Part shown: positions 26,916 through 35,657 of the stretch, in pieces | How positions within the stretch are numbered: position 1 is the first letter of the stretch | Layout of the letters: the number at the start of each line of letters is the position of its first letter | NCBI RefSeq assembly: GCF_000478175.1 | Contig: NZ_KI515776.1 | Coordinates: 205,451-269,450, forward strand | DNA: 64,000 nucleotides | Reading direction: 5' to 3' | Source of the DNA: Corynebacterium sp. KPL1814 | GTDB taxonomy: Bacteria > Actinomycetota > Actinomycetes > Mycobacteriales > Mycobacteriaceae | Program-made: the position numbers and the translations under genes | The notes under the pieces: generated by a model | Database searches by the model: none | Seen by the model: the letters and a program-made list of their open reading frames with translations, nothing else | Told to the model about the DNA's origin: nothing

Positions 26916-27144
26916 CAGAGAGCATTTCCCCTAGTCCCAGCTGACTAGGGGTTTGTCTTGTCTGTACGGCTCATCCTTTTCTAGGACGGGAAAATTGAAG
27001 AACCCTTTTCCTGCTACCCCACAATCATCTTTGAATCTAAAATTTATTGCGCGAAAGTTTTAATAAGAAAGAAAATGTAACGCAGGTTGTTTATGCCCTA
27101 GGACGATTGTTTTCTAACAAATCTATAAACTGTCTACTCGAAAG

Positions 27145-27175
27145 TTGCACATCACCGCACCTAACCACATACAAT
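27145..27175 (+). promoter_or_regulatory. Likely promoter of the 52-residue peptide gene
   Basis: TTGCAC at 27145-27150 and TACAAT at 27170-27175 are separated by 19 bases, leaving an untranslated leader of about 50 bases before the ATG at 27233. The region from 26916 to here is AT-rich and otherwise empty of genes. The spacing is longer than the usual 17, so the -35 assignment is weak; the -10 is good. Confidence 0.5.
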
Positions 27176-27232
27176 GATCAGTGCGCGCGGAAACGCGTAT
27201 AGGAATTTTCCAACCTCGAAAGGAATTCTGAA

Positions 27233-27391
27233 ATGATTCTTGATCTTGTATCCAACGTACAGGAAGCAGCACACTCCGCAGTCTCCACCGGCTGGGACGC
27301 TCTTGAGCAGGCAAGCCTGTTCTTCCGTCAGGTGCCTTACCTGGTTCCGGACGCTGTTAACGAGTTTAACCGCTCCATCCTCGGCTTCTAA
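27233..27391 (+). CDS. 52-residue amphipathic peptide, possibly a cell-wall channel subunit
   Basis: A stand-alone small gene: ATG at 27233 with GAAAGGA 8 bases upstream, 52 codons, TAA at 27389, a plausible promoter and a strong terminator right after. The product begins MILDLVSNVQEAAHSAV, has Trp and Phe residues spaced through a helical pattern, ends in FNRSILGF, lacks cysteine, has no signal peptide and is slightly acidic. Corynebacterial PorA/PorH porins are likewise short acidic amphipathic peptides without signal sequences, from isolated, strongly expressed genes. I see no clear sequence identity to those I remember, so this function is a hypothesis; the existence of a gene is well supported. 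Confidence 0.7.
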   Translation: MILDLVSNVQEAAHSAVSTGWDALEQASLFFRQVPYLVPDAVNEFNRSILGF

Positions 27392-27415
27392 GATTTAAGA
27401 AGCGAGAAAATAAAT

Positions 27416-27444
27416 CCCCGAGGCCATTTGGTCTCGGGGTTTAT
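27416..27444 (+). terminator. Intrinsic terminator after the 52-residue peptide gene
   Basis: A ten-pair stem (CCCCGAGGCC with GGTCTCGGGG, one G-T pair) closes a short loop and is followed by TTTATT. It isolates the small gene as its own transcript. Confidence 0.85.
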
Positions 27445-27661
27445 TCATGCGCTGACCCATCCTGATTTCTAGCGATGATGGAAAACCTGATATGCATTAG
27501 AAATTTGTCTGGAATCAGAACGGAGCCCCCTACTTCCTTTCCAAAAGTGACCCACAACAAGATGATAGTTGGCTAGCTTCTGGTTCCCGCCAGGTTGCCG
27601 AATTCTCATTTTTACCTCCATTGGCGCGAATCCAGCCGCCCTAGCACTGTATGCTGCGCTT

Positions 27662-28420
27662 ATGCCTAATTCTCTCACCTCTCCTTGCGCGATCCTGGCC
27701 GTGACTGCTGTCGCTTTTGTTTCCGGTTGCTCTAATTCCGATGAACCTAATAAGGCCGATAGCGAGCCGAATTTCACCGGATCTAGCGCGACCTCCGAGG
27801 TCAGCGAAGAATCCTCCAGTTCAAACACGGATGATGAAGGTGCTGGAGCCTCAGATTCCGCGAAGGAGCCGAGCACTGCGACAGTGACGGAAAAGGCCCA
27901 GAAATCTGCGGCTTCAGGGGAAAATAAGATCATCCCAGTGGAAGACTTGTACTCCTTGTGGGTACCAGCGTTGTGTGAGCATGACGCCGGCACGTTGGTG
28001 GATGGGACTTTGCCCGAGCACTTAAAGACTGGATATCCCAATGCTGCCGCCGGGCTAAAGCTCAACAAGGATGGAACCCCTAAGGGTGCTTACGCCGATA
28101 TCAACGGTGATGGCAAAGATGAAGCCGTTATTACCTATGTCTGCGATCAAGGCGGCGTGGCCTGGCCGGATAACTTGCTCATTTATGACAATGACCTGAA
28201 TTACATTACCCAGGTAGAAGACTGGACCCGTAATGGCATGGAGCCAGCACGCAGGCATATTAATCAGCTGGAGTGGACCGACGATACCGTGACAGTAACG
28301 TGGCGTGCCTATGGGGAAGGCGAATCGGGTGCTGTGGCCACGCAGGAACTGACGGGAAACCTCACCTTAGATGGCGACAAAGCGAACCTAGAGATGACAG
28401 GGCACCGGAAGACCTCTTAG
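27662..28420 (+). CDS. Putative secreted lipoprotein, 252 residues
   Basis: The N-terminus has a lipoprotein signal with lipobox FVSGC and Cys23, followed by a Ser/Glu/Asp-rich spacer to about residue 95, then a folded domain. The domain contains AYADINGDGKDEAVITYVCDQGG, a short calcium-loop-like DxNxDG motif seen in several actinobacterial lipoproteins of the LppP/LprE kind, and two conserved-looking cysteines (LCEHDA, YVCDQG). ATG at 27662 starts the signal peptide; an upstream in-frame ATG adds a non-signal leader and is rejected. Function unknown; probably an envelope protein. It is monocistronic as far as can be seen. Confidence 0.75.
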   Translation: MPNSLTSPCAILAVTAVAFVSGCSNSDEPNKADSEPNFTGSSATSEVSEESSSSNTDDEGAGASDSAKEPSTATVTEKAQKSAASGENKIIPVEDLYSLWVPALCEHDAGTLVDGTLPEHLKTGYPNAAAGLKLNKDGTPKGAYADINGDGKDEAVITYVCDQGGVAWPDNLLIYDNDLNYITQVEDWTRNGMEPARRHINQLEWTDDTVTVTWRAYGEGESGAVATQELTGNLTLDGDKANLEMTGHRKTS

Positions 28421-28569
28421 ATCAGTGGGATTCTGCTGTGGCATTTCATACCGGGGGATGACGCGCCTAGTGCGGCGCAGACTTAGTCTTGGAAATGTAC
28501 AGGGCAAGTCAGGTATCGATGCGGTGCTGGCTTTGTCCCAGAGATAAAAATGCTCGACGAAAGGACGTC

Positions 28570-28824
28570 ATGAATACCTCGGAACTTTATGTAGCAGCAG
28601 CGGAATCTACTAACTCTAATGACACGTGGTGGTTCCTTGGGTTCCTTCCCATTATTTTGCTCGTCGCGTTCTGGATTGCGGCGGTTATTTCTATTATCGC
28701 TTCTGGGTACACGATTGCGGCCAAGATACTCTTTATCGCCGCTACCTTCGCCCTTCCTTTCTTGGGGCCGCTGATCTGGTTCGTCTTTGTTCGCGGCAAG
28801 GAAGACAAATACGGAAGGCCATAG
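28570..28824 (+). CDS. PLDc_N-type two-helix membrane protein
   Basis: An 84-residue protein with two membrane helices at about 22-45 and 50-73. The C-terminal helix ends FLGPLIWFVFVRGKEDK, the signature of the phospholipase-D nuclease N-terminal (PLDc_N) domain that also occurs as a stand-alone membrane protein in actinobacteria. ATG at 28570 is preceded by AAAGGA at 28559-28564, five bases before the start. Role unknown. Confidence 0.7.
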   Translation: MNTSELYVAAAESTNSNDTWWFLGFLPIILLVAFWIAAVISIIASGYTIAAKILFIAATFALPFLGPLIWFVFVRGKEDKYGRP

Positions 28825-28847
28825 GCACCCCACACTGTTTGGCGAGG

Positions 28848-29855
28848 CTAGGACAAATCGTGCTGTTCCAACCACGCGTTAATGCCGCCGCGCAGTGAAA
28901 CAACGTGCTCGTAGCCGCGGCCGCGCAATGCGTGGACGGCTTGCGCGGAGCGGATGCCGCTAGCGCAGTAGATAACAGCGGCATCGCCCTGGCCGATGTC
29001 CGGGTTTTCGCCGGCGAGGATGCGGTCGAGGGGCAGATGCGTTGAATCGGGGATGGTGGCGCGGGCGCGCTCGGCGTCGGTACGGACATCGATAAGCGGG
29101 GCGTGCGCGGGGATCTCGCGGACCTCGGGGGCATCGGCTGGCTGAGTGGGCTGCGCGCCGGTAGGGCGGATGGGGATATACTCCCAGGTCCCAGATAGCG
29201 CCTCAAAGTAACCGAGCATGCCAATGAGCGGGGTGCCGACGCCGGTAATGATCTTCAAAGCCTCCAAGGCCATCGCAGAACCCACCGTGCCGACGATGGG
29301 GCCCAGAACGCCGGCTTGGGAGCACGAGGGAACCTCGCCTGGGGCAGGGGCGGTGGGGAAGACATCCTCGTACACAGGGCCCTTGCCGGACCAAAAGACG
29401 CTCATCTGCGCATCAAAGCCCAGGATAGAAGCCCAAATGTGGGGAATGCCCAGGCTGTGGGCGGCCCATGAGCACAGGTAGCGGGCGTCGAAATTATCCG
29501 TCCCATCGAGGATCACGTCGCAGCCGCGCAGCTGCTCGAGGGCGGTGGCGGATTCTAGGCGGCCGTGGCAGATGAGCTCCACCTCAGGGTTGAGGGCCCG
29601 CACCGCCGTTGCGGCCGATTCGGTCTTTACGGTGCCAATGGAGGCGGTGGTGTGAATGACCTGCCGGTGGAGGTTGGAGGGGGAGACGAGGTCGTCATCG
29701 AAAAGCGAGATGCGGCCCACCCCGGCTCCTGCCAGGTAGAGCAGCGCCGGTGAGCCAAGCCCGCCCGCGCCGATGACCGCGACGTGGGAGTCAGCCAATT
29801 TCTGCTGGCCCTTATCACCCCACAGGGCCTCCTGGCGGGCATAGCGTGTGCTCAT
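28848..29855 (-). CDS. moeZ: MoeZ-like sulfurtransferase: E1-type adenylyltransferase plus rhodanese
   Basis: A 335-residue two-domain protein. Residues 1-240 are a ThiF/MoeB adenylation domain (VIGAGGLGSPALLYLAGAGVG, then LFDDD and DGTDNFDARYLC) that activates the C-terminal glycine of MoaD or ThiS. Residues 245-335 are a rhodanese with the active-site loop YCASGIRS. The two Cys-x-x-Cys pairs that bind zinc in Escherichia coli MoeB are not seen (PVYEDVFP stands where the first would be), as in other MoeZ proteins. The ATG overlaps the moaE stop (ATGA), so translation is coupled. Confidence 0.88.
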   Translation of the reverse strand: MSTRYARQEALWGDKGQQKLADSHVAVIGAGGLGSPALLYLAGAGVGRISLFDDDLVSPSNLHRQVIHTTASIGTVKTESAATAVRALNPEVELICHGRLESATALEQLRGCDVILDGTDNFDARYLCSWAAHSLGIPHIWASILGFDAQMSVFWSGKGPVYEDVFPTAPAPGEVPSCSQAGVLGPIVGTVGSAMALEALKIITGVGTPLIGMLGYFEALSGTWEYIPIRPTGAQPTQPADAPEVREIPAHAPLIDVRTDAERARATIPDSTHLPLDRILAGENPDIGQGDAAVIYCASGIRSAQAVHALRGRGYEHVVSLRGGINAWLEQHDLS

Positions 29856-30313
29856 TCGAGGCCCACCCAGTTGATGGAGCCATCGCCGTGGCTTTGTTCC
29901 TTCCAAATGGGCACCTCGGCCTTGACTCGATCGGCACAGGACTCCGCGGCGCGGAAGGCATCGCCGCGGTGGGCAGAGGCGGCGACGACGGTAAAGGCCA
30001 AATCGCCCACCTGTAGATCGCCGGTGCGGTGGGCCGACCACAAGCGCACGGGGTGCTGGCCTGCTACTTCATCGACAATCTCGCGCAGCTTTTCTGGGGC
30101 GCTAGGGTGTGCGGAGTAAGACAGCTGAGTGACATCGGGCCGGCCGCCATCGTGATCGCGCACGATGCCCTCGAACGTGACCACCGCGCCCATGGCTGAG
30201 GTGGTGACCTCTGCTTTGGCGGCGGCAAGGAGGGGCTCGAGGGGCTGCTCGGTCAGTATGGCGCCGACAGTGAGCCCAGTCTGCGCGGCGACATAAGAAG
30301 GATCAGTGCTCAT
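29852..30313 (-). CDS. moaE: Molybdopterin synthase catalytic subunit MoaE
   Basis: A 153-residue protein with the MoaE hallmarks: GAVVTFEGIVRDHDGG, YSAHPSAPEKLREI, HRTGDLQVGDLAF and the catalytic Lys region RVKAEVPIWKEQ. With MoaD it inserts two sulfurs into precursor Z. The start lies inside the 3' end of moaB (11-base overlap) and its end overlaps the moeZ start, so the genes form one operon. Confidence 0.93.
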   Translation of the reverse strand: MSTDPSYVAAQTGLTVGAILTEQPLEPLLAAAKAEVTTSAMGAVVTFEGIVRDHDGGRPDVTQLSYSAHPSAPEKLREIVDEVAGQHPVRLWSAHRTGDLQVGDLAFTVVAASAHRGDAFRAAESCADRVKAEVPIWKEQSHGDGSINWVGLE

Positions 30314-30782
30314 GTTTTCCTTCTAACATATCGACGATGTGGACGATTAAATCCTCTAGCACGGCGCAACCATCTTTGACTCCGCCGGTAGAACCGGGCA
30401 GGGTCATGGCAAAGGTGGTGTCATTGACGCCTGCGACCGCGCGCGAGGCCACTGCGGTGGGGATAGTCTCCAAGCCTTTATTCCAAAAGGCCATGGCGAT
30501 GCCGGGAAGCTCCCGCGTGAGATGGGGCTGTACGGCATCGACGGTGAGATCGTCCGGGGTCAGGCCCGTTCCGCCGGAGGTAAGGATAACCGCGGGCTTT
30601 TCGGCGAAGGCCTGGTCCACCGCTGCGGCGATATCGGCATCAGGTACCACGCGGGCAGCGGGGCAGTCGAAGCCCTTGCGGCGCAAGAAATCTACTGCGA
30701 TGGGGCCCGAGCGATCCTCGTAGACCCCGGCGGCGGCGCGGGTGGAGGCGACCAAAACAATGGCGGTGCGAGCAGAACTCAT
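30303..30782 (-). CDS. moaB: Molybdenum cofactor biosynthesis protein MoaB/Mog
   Basis: A 159-residue MPT-binding protein. The signature LTSGGTGLTPDDLT and the VNDTTFAMTLPGSTGGVKDG loop are present. It adenylylates molybdopterin (Mog activity) or is its paralogue MoaB; in actinobacteria the two cannot be split by eye. The ATG overlaps the last bases of moeA by four. Confidence 0.9.
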   Translation of the reverse strand: MSSARTAIVLVASTRAAAGVYEDRSGPIAVDFLRRKGFDCPAARVVPDADIAAAVDQAFAEKPAVILTSGGTGLTPDDLTVDAVQPHLTRELPGIAMAFWNKGLETIPTAVASRAVAGVNDTTFAMTLPGSTGGVKDGCAVLEDLIVHIVDMLEGKHEH

Positions 30783-31915
30783 AGGGGATAGACCTTTACT
30801 TCTTCTCCTGCGCTGAGGCTCTTACCGGCAGGAATGCGGATGAGGTGGGTGGCATCGGCGGCCTGGGCAAGCAGGTGGGAGCTTGCACCGCCGGTGATGT
30901 GGGCCTGCGCATCGACGTAGCCGCGGCGGAACTGATCCTTGTGCGGCAGGCCCTCGATTCCCTGCGCAAGCGGGACGCTATATGGTGCAGGCGCCCAACC
31001 CAAGGTAGGGGCCACGAAGAGGCGGAAGCTCACCATGGTAGAAATCGGATTGCCGGGCAAGCAGATGACTGGGGTGCCATGGAAACTGGCGATGCCCTGC
31101 GGCCCGCCGGGCTGCTGATCCACGTGGCCAAACCAGCCGGTGAGCACCTGCCGGATGACCTCGTATTTACCTGCGGAAATCCCGCCGGAGGTGACGATGG
31201 CATCGGGGCGATAGTCCTGCGTGGCCTCCGCAAGCGCGCGGGTGAGCACCTCTGGATCATCATCGGTGGTGACAAAACCGGCGATCTCGATGCCGGCGCG
31301 GTGGGCCATAGCGGAGATGAGCGGCGCATTGGCATCGGGAATAGCAGCAACACCCGTACCAATTTCCGCGCCACCGGTGCACACGAGGATGCGGGCGGGG
31401 CGATAAACGCTGACCTCCTCGATGCCCTGGGAGGCCAGCGCGGCCAGGCGCACCGGAGTGAGCTTCTCGCCCTTGGCGGCCAGGAGAACGCCCTGCTGGA
31501 GGTCCGTGCCCGTACCGCGGATGAATTGGCCCTCCTCGGTGGCCGGAACTGTAATGGTCTCGCCTGGCTGGAGGAATTCCTGCGGCTGGCATTTTTCAAT
31601 CGGCACGATGGATGCCGTGCCCTCTGGAACCTTGGCTCCGGTCATGATGGGGCAGGCGGTGTGCAAGGGACCATCCAGCAGCTCGGTGGGATTCGCGCCG
31701 GCGGCGATGGTGGGGCCCACCTCGTACGATCCGGCTGCGGTGGCGGGCAGCGCGTAGCCGTCCATCTGGGAATTGCTAAAGCGCGGCGAGGGGAAGGCGG
31801 CATAGACATCGGCGGCAAGGACCATCTCCTGTGCCTGCCCTAAGGGCCGGGAGATGACTTCGCGCGGGCCGAGGGCTGCCGCGACCTCGTGTGCGTGGGT
31901 TTCGGGAGTGCGCAT
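30779..31915 (-). CDS. moeA: Molybdopterin molybdotransferase MoeA
   Basis: A 378-residue protein with FSNSQMDGYAL, ACPIMTGAKVPEG, the MoCF domain TSGGISAGKYEVIRQVL and CLPGNPISTMVSF. MoeA inserts molybdate into adenylylated molybdopterin. ATG at 31915 begins the conserved HAHEVAA segment; a longer frame adds an unsupported leader into the moaD intergenic space. It heads the minus-strand cofactor operon moeA-moaB-moaE-moeZ and is divergent from moaD, 58 bases away. Confidence 0.92.
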   Translation of the reverse strand: MRTPETHAHEVAAALGPREVISRPLGQAQEMVLAADVYAAFPSPRFSNSQMDGYALPATAAGSYEVGPTIAAGANPTELLDGPLHTACPIMTGAKVPEGTASIVPIEKCQPQEFLQPGETITVPATEEGQFIRGTGTDLQQGVLLAAKGEKLTPVRLAALASQGIEEVSVYRPARILVCTGGAEIGTGVAAIPDANAPLISAMAHRAGIEIAGFVTTDDDPEVLTRALAEATQDYRPDAIVTSGGISAGKYEVIRQVLTGWFGHVDQQPGGPQGIASFHGTPVICLPGNPISTMVSFRLFVAPTLGWAPAPYSVPLAQGIEGLPHKDQFRRGYVDAQAHITGGASSHLLAQAADATHLIRIPAGKSLSAGEEVKVYPL

Positions 31916-31973
31916 AGAGCCAAGTTTACCCGCGAGTTCGACACGTTCGAAGCCTGCGGGCATAGTAGGAAGC

Positions 31974-32234
31974 ATGTTGACCGTTCACTATTTCGCCGCC
32001 GCTCGTGCCGCGGCCGGCGTTGCTTCGGAGCAGGTAAAAGCGCCCACCACCTTAGGCCAGCTCATAGAGCAGCTGGGCAAGGACCACACCGGCACCACCG
32101 AGGCCGGCATGAGCATGAAAGAGGTGCTGGGGCGCTGTAATTTTCTTATCGATGGCGCCGGGAACACCCAAGCGGATTCACCGCTCATGGGCGTGACCCG
32201 CGTTGACGTGCTTCCGCCCTTCGCCGGGGGATAA
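31974..32234 (+). CDS. moaD: Molybdopterin synthase sulfur-carrier subunit MoaD
   Basis: An 86-residue ubiquitin-fold protein starting LTVHYFAAARAAAGV and ending in the required PPFAGG, whose terminal glycine is thiocarboxylated by the MoeZ-type protein. It is transcribed divergently from the rest of the cluster. moaA and moaC are not in this window and must lie elsewhere if the pathway is complete. Confidence 0.92.
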   Translation: MLTVHYFAAARAAAGVASEQVKAPTTLGQLIEQLGKDHTGTTEAGMSMKEVLGRCNFLIDGAGNTQADSPLMGVTRVDVLPPFAGG

Positions 32235-32243
32235 CTCGTTCCT

Positions 32244-32636
32244 CTAGACCGGCTGGCGTAGCGGGCTGGTAAAGAAGTTGACCAAGCTGCTGACCAGGGA
32301 CAAGATGATGGAGCCGAAGATTGCAGAGCCCCAGGAATTGACCACGAGGTGTCCAATTCCTAGGTCAAAAGTATTGAGCGTCCACTCCACGATCAGCAGG
32401 GCGGCGCCGTTGATGACGAGCGCGAATAGTCCGAGGGTGAGGCAGGTCAGTGGGGCGCCGATAAAACGCAGCACGGGCATGACCACCGCGTTAATGATGA
32501 TGAAAACAATGGCGACGGCAATGAAATTGCCCAGCTTATCCGGGATGATATAAATCCCGGGAATAATGCCGACTACGACCCAGAACGCAATCGCGATGGC
32601 GACCACGTTGAGGGAAAAATTGGTCAACGAACGCAT
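32244..32636 (-). CDS. Four-helix membrane protein of the phage-holin-like family (COG1950)
   Basis: A 130-residue hydrophobic protein with four helices and the family pattern FWVVVGIIPGIYI, VVMPVLRFIGAPLTCLTLGLFALVINGAALL. Despite the name these proteins are widespread chromosomal genes without other phage genes nearby, as here. No function is established. It abuts the aminotransferase gene, whose stop precedes it on the same strand by a few bases, suggesting co-transcription. Confidence 0.8.
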   Translation of the reverse strand: MRSLTNFSLNVVAIAIAFWVVVGIIPGIYIIPDKLGNFIAVAIVFIIINAVVMPVLRFIGAPLTCLTLGLFALVINGAALLIVEWTLNTFDLGIGHLVVNSWGSAIFGSIILSLVSSLVNFFTSPLRQPV

Positions 32637-33689
32637 TTAGCCTCCTACGGTATCGTTCCACGCCCGAAGCAGGGCGTTGGTTTCTTCCTTAGTTGTAATG
32701 GTAATGCGGATGCCTTCGCTAAAGGCGCGAACGAGCACGCCGCGTGTGGCTAGGCGCGCGGCTAATTCCTGCGGCGTTCCTAGCCTTTCAATATTCGCCG
32801 CCGGCAGCCATACGTGGTTGGCTTCCGAGTGGGGAACGCCCCACTCTGCCAACTCCTTTTCCACCCGTTGGCGCTGCCCACAGGTCTCTTCGGTGCGCTC
32901 GCGTAGCGAATCCTGCGCTGCTAGCGCGGCACGGGCGCCGGCCTGGGCCACGGCGTTGATGGAAAACGGAATCGCTACCTTATTCAGTGCCGCGATGACG
33001 TCTTCTGGGCCATAGGCATAGCCCACGCGCACGCCGGCCAAACCATACGCCTTGGAGAAGGTCCGCAGGAAGACCACGTTGGGATAGGTGCCAAAAAGCT
33101 CGGTGCCCAGCGGGGTATCGGCATTCCGGTTGTATTCGATGTAGGCCTCATCGAGGGCAACGAGGACATCGCTTGGCACCGCGTCCATAAATTCGGAGAA
33201 CTCCGCCTTAGTCACGGTAGTGCCGGAGGGATTATTCGGATTGCAGACGAAAATCAGGCGCGTATCCGCGGTAATTTTCTCCGCCATTGCGGGCAAATCC
33301 ACCCGCTGGTCCGCATCGAGCGGAACCGGAACAGGGCGCGCGCCTACCACCTGGGCAAAGATGGGATAAGCCTCGAAGGAACGCCACGGAAAAATCACTT
33401 CCTCACCGGGCGTGGTGGTGATCTGTACCAATTGTTGACACAGCGCGGAAGAACCCGTGCCCACCGCAACCTGGTCAAAGCTCACGCCTAAGTGCTCGGC
33501 CAGATCCTCACGCAACTCGGTGGCCGCGATATCCGGATAACGATTGGCCTCGGCAGCGGCGCGGGCCATAGCCTCAGCGGCCTCAGGCAGCGGCCGCTGC
33601 GTGGCTTCATTAGAAGACAGCTTGAGGGCATCATCGTGGCGCGCGCCGGGCACGTAGCCGGGGATGGCGCGTAAGTCGGAGCGAATCAT
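32637..33689 (-). CDS. pat: Aromatic amino-acid aminotransferase Pat (HisC-like)
   Basis: A 350-residue class I/II PLP enzyme of the histidinol-phosphate aminotransferase branch. The Schiff-base Lys is in RTFSKAYGLAGVRVGY, the pyridine-contacting motif is NPNNPSGT and the N-terminus MIRSDLRAIPGYVPG is typical of Pat. Pat makes phenylalanine or tyrosine from the keto acids. GTG at 33698 is an alternative start three codons earlier. It is the upstream member of a pair with the holin-like gene. Confidence 0.88.
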   Translation of the reverse strand: MIRSDLRAIPGYVPGARHDDALKLSSNEATQRPLPEAAEAMARAAAEANRYPDIAATELREDLAEHLGVSFDQVAVGTGSSALCQQLVQITTTPGEEVIFPWRSFEAYPIFAQVVGARPVPVPLDADQRVDLPAMAEKITADTRLIFVCNPNNPSGTTVTKAEFSEFMDAVPSDVLVALDEAYIEYNRNADTPLGTELFGTYPNVVFLRTFSKAYGLAGVRVGYAYGPEDVIAALNKVAIPFSINAVAQAGARAALAAQDSLRERTEETCGQRQRVEKELAEWGVPHSEANHVWLPAANIERLGTPQELAARLATRGVLVRAFSEGIRITITTKEETNALLRAWNDTVGG

Positions 33690-33809
33690 GGCTACCACTC
33701 TAGGTCGTCTCTCCTGCGCGCGTGGAAGAAAACCGGGGACAAAACCAGGGGGTTAGTTTGGCTGTGGCGCATGCGGCAGGTATTGTCTTTTACGGTTCTT
33801 TCTGAACCT

Positions 33810-33895
33810 GGAGATGTGCCAGAGCGGCCGAATGGGGCTCCCTGCTAAGGAGTTGACCCTTCTGGGGTCCGGAGGTTCGAATCCTCTCATCTCCG
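33810..33895 (+). tRNA. tRNA-Ser (anticodon GCU)
   Basis: Acceptor GGAGATG pairs with CATCTCC, the anticodon loop is CTGCTAA, the variable arm is long and the T-arm is GGAGGTTCGAATCCTCT. CCA follows at 33896-33898. An AT-rich gene pair begins 170 bases downstream. Confidence 0.95.
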
Positions 33896-34063
33896 CCACA
33901 CAAATCCCGGGCGAATGCGCTCGGGATTTCGTCGTTTTTCTCTTTGGAGGACTGTTCACCTGGCAGGTTCTAGGTTTAATCGACAGAAGCAAGTGTTCAG
34001 CAAACAATGGTTACTCCATACGGCACGCGAGCGAACACGTTAAGCTGATAAAATCTAAGCACC

Positions 34064-34647
34064 ATGCTTTCAATTGACGCTTCTATTGGTTACGCTACGC
34101 CTGTACTTAAGGTTACAAACGACTTTTCAGGTGGAAGTGTATACGGGATCGTCGGACCGAATGGGTGTGGTAAAACGACCCTCCTTCGTAGCTTAGCCGG
34201 CGAAATATTGCCCTTAGAGGGGACTGCGACAATTGACGGCGTGAAAGTGTATTCACTTGAAGCATTAGGGAAGATTTCCTATATTTCTTCTCCAACTTTT
34301 TATGCAGACATGTCTACGGGGGGGAACACCTTAAACTGCTCGAGAAAACGGGTGGTTTACCATATCTTGAGGTTATAGACGAATGGCAATTAGGGGAAAT
34401 GATCGACTATTCGCCATTACAGCTTTCTAGTGGCCAGCGACAGCGCTTTTATCTTGCAGCTCAATTGATGAGCGGAAATCCACGGGCGTTATTGCTAGAT
34501 GAACCTGAACGTCATTTAGACGGGTATTGGATCAACAAATTATGTGATGTGCTAAAACAGAAAGCGAAAGAAGGCGCAATAATTATTTTAGCTAGTCATT
34601 CGCAGACAGTGCTTGAATTGTGTGATCGAAGAATACAGTTGCCGTAG
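34064..34647 (+). pseudogene. ABC transporter ATPase split by a one-base shift in a G7 tract
   Basis: A small ABC ATPase whose frame breaks at 34318-34324. Before the tract are Walker A (GPNGCGKTTLL, residues 31-41) and the Q-loop region; after it, in another frame, are EHLKLLEKTG, the signature LSSGQRQR, Walker B (ALLLDEPE) and the switch His (ASHSQT). One extra G would restore a continuous protein of about 194 residues. The ATG has no ribosome site, but TAAAAT at 34049-34054 would place transcription at the start codon (leaderless). Base use is much more AT-rich than the surroundings. It may be phase-variable, decayed or a sequencing error. Confidence 0.75.
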
Positions 34648-34664
34648 ATGGAACGGATAGCAGC

Positions 34665-35657
34665 TTGTCGAAACTCAAACGGGGTGGTCCGATACTTTTA
34701 TGCGCGGTAATTTTCTATTCCATCGTGATTGAAATCCGGCATGAGTATTATGTTTATACTTCTGGTTCAGCTAGCGCCTTCGACTTATTTCTTAATATAT
34801 TAACTTTATTTCTTCTCAGTGTAGTATTAGAAAGATTTTTACCCCTTAAAGCTATACCCCCTGATGATTGGGAATATAGGGTACGGCCTTCAAGCTGCTT
34901 TCATCTAAATTCACGAAGCGTCCTCGGGCAGCTTGTAGCTTGTGCTGCAATTGGGTTAGTTATTGGTGCTTCTAATGGAAATATTATTCTTTACCCGTTT
35001 TTGGCAATATTATTGAGGGCTACCCCATTAATGGTTGGAAATAAGAGTATCCCTAAACTGCTTACTTCGGGTAAAACTAAATTAATTACACATGTAAGCG
35101 GGTGGATCTTAGACTCCGAGCTAATAAATTCCGCTATAGTTGATTCGCAGATGCGGTGGGTCGCTTTTCACCCAACTTCAAGTTATTTTAAATTAGTGTT
35201 TAGGCGGCTTTTAAGGCAGTCGCATTTAATCTTGTTGGGCAGTTCCATCATCTTATTGAGCTGGAGCTTGATGGGGACCTTGTCGGCTTATTCGTTAATT
35301 TTCTTTATGCTTTCGTGGTCAGTACTAGGCGGCCTGGTTGCTCGGTGTGGAGATTTTTCCAAGCTTGGCGGAAGTCGCAGACCCAAATATGTTCTTTTAA
35401 TATTGCATTCAGCCATAGCGTCGGTCTTTATTATTTCCGTAGCTCCGTTGTCTAAAATGCTGCTGCCTTTTGCTCTAACTGGTCTATCCGTCTTTATTGC
35501 AGGACTGCTGCGGAGCGGGAATAGGAGTGTGGAGCAATTAACATTTATAGAAACTGGACTTGTGGGAGCGATATCTCCAGAACTCATAGGCTATTACTGT
35601 AAGGGAATATTCGCCCCGTTTTTATCTTCTCTTATTTTGTCATTCCATGCTTTTTGA
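34665..35657 (+). CDS. AT-rich multi-helix membrane protein, probable partner of the split ATPase
   Basis: A 330-residue protein with about eight or nine hydrophobic helices (for example DLFLNILTLFLLSVVLERFL and LVACAAIGLVIGASNG). No family is recognised. It follows the ATPase by 17 bases on the same strand and shares its low GC content, so a two-gene exporter or immunity-type ABC system is the simplest reading, not proved. The TTG at 34665 is the only early start codon; no good ribosome site is seen. Many Ile/Ser/Leu codons are rare in the neighbouring genes, supporting recent transfer. Confidence 0.6.
   Translation: MSKLKRGGPILLCAVIFYSIVIEIRHEYYVYTSGSASAFDLFLNILTLFLLSVVLERFLPLKAIPPDDWEYRVRPSSCFHLNSRSVLGQLVACAAIGLVIGASNGNIILYPFLAILLRATPLMVGNKSIPKLLTSGKTKLITHVSGWILDSELINSAIVDSQMRWVAFHPTSSYFKLVFRRLLRQSHLILLGSSIILLSWSLMGTLSAYSLIFFMLSWSVLGGLVARCGDFSKLGGSRRPKYVLLILHSAIASVFIISVAPLSKMLLPFALTGLSVFIAGLLRSGNRSVEQLTFIETGLVGAISPELIGYYCKGIFAPFLSSLILSFHAF

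Noticed and set aside
27174..27236. 20-codon frame ending in an ATGA overlap with the 52-residue peptide
   Set aside because: It has no ribosome site and its ATG overlaps the probable -10 element.
32244..32636. Holin-like gene as a sign of a prophage
   Set aside because: No other phage genes are near and this family is a common chromosomal one.
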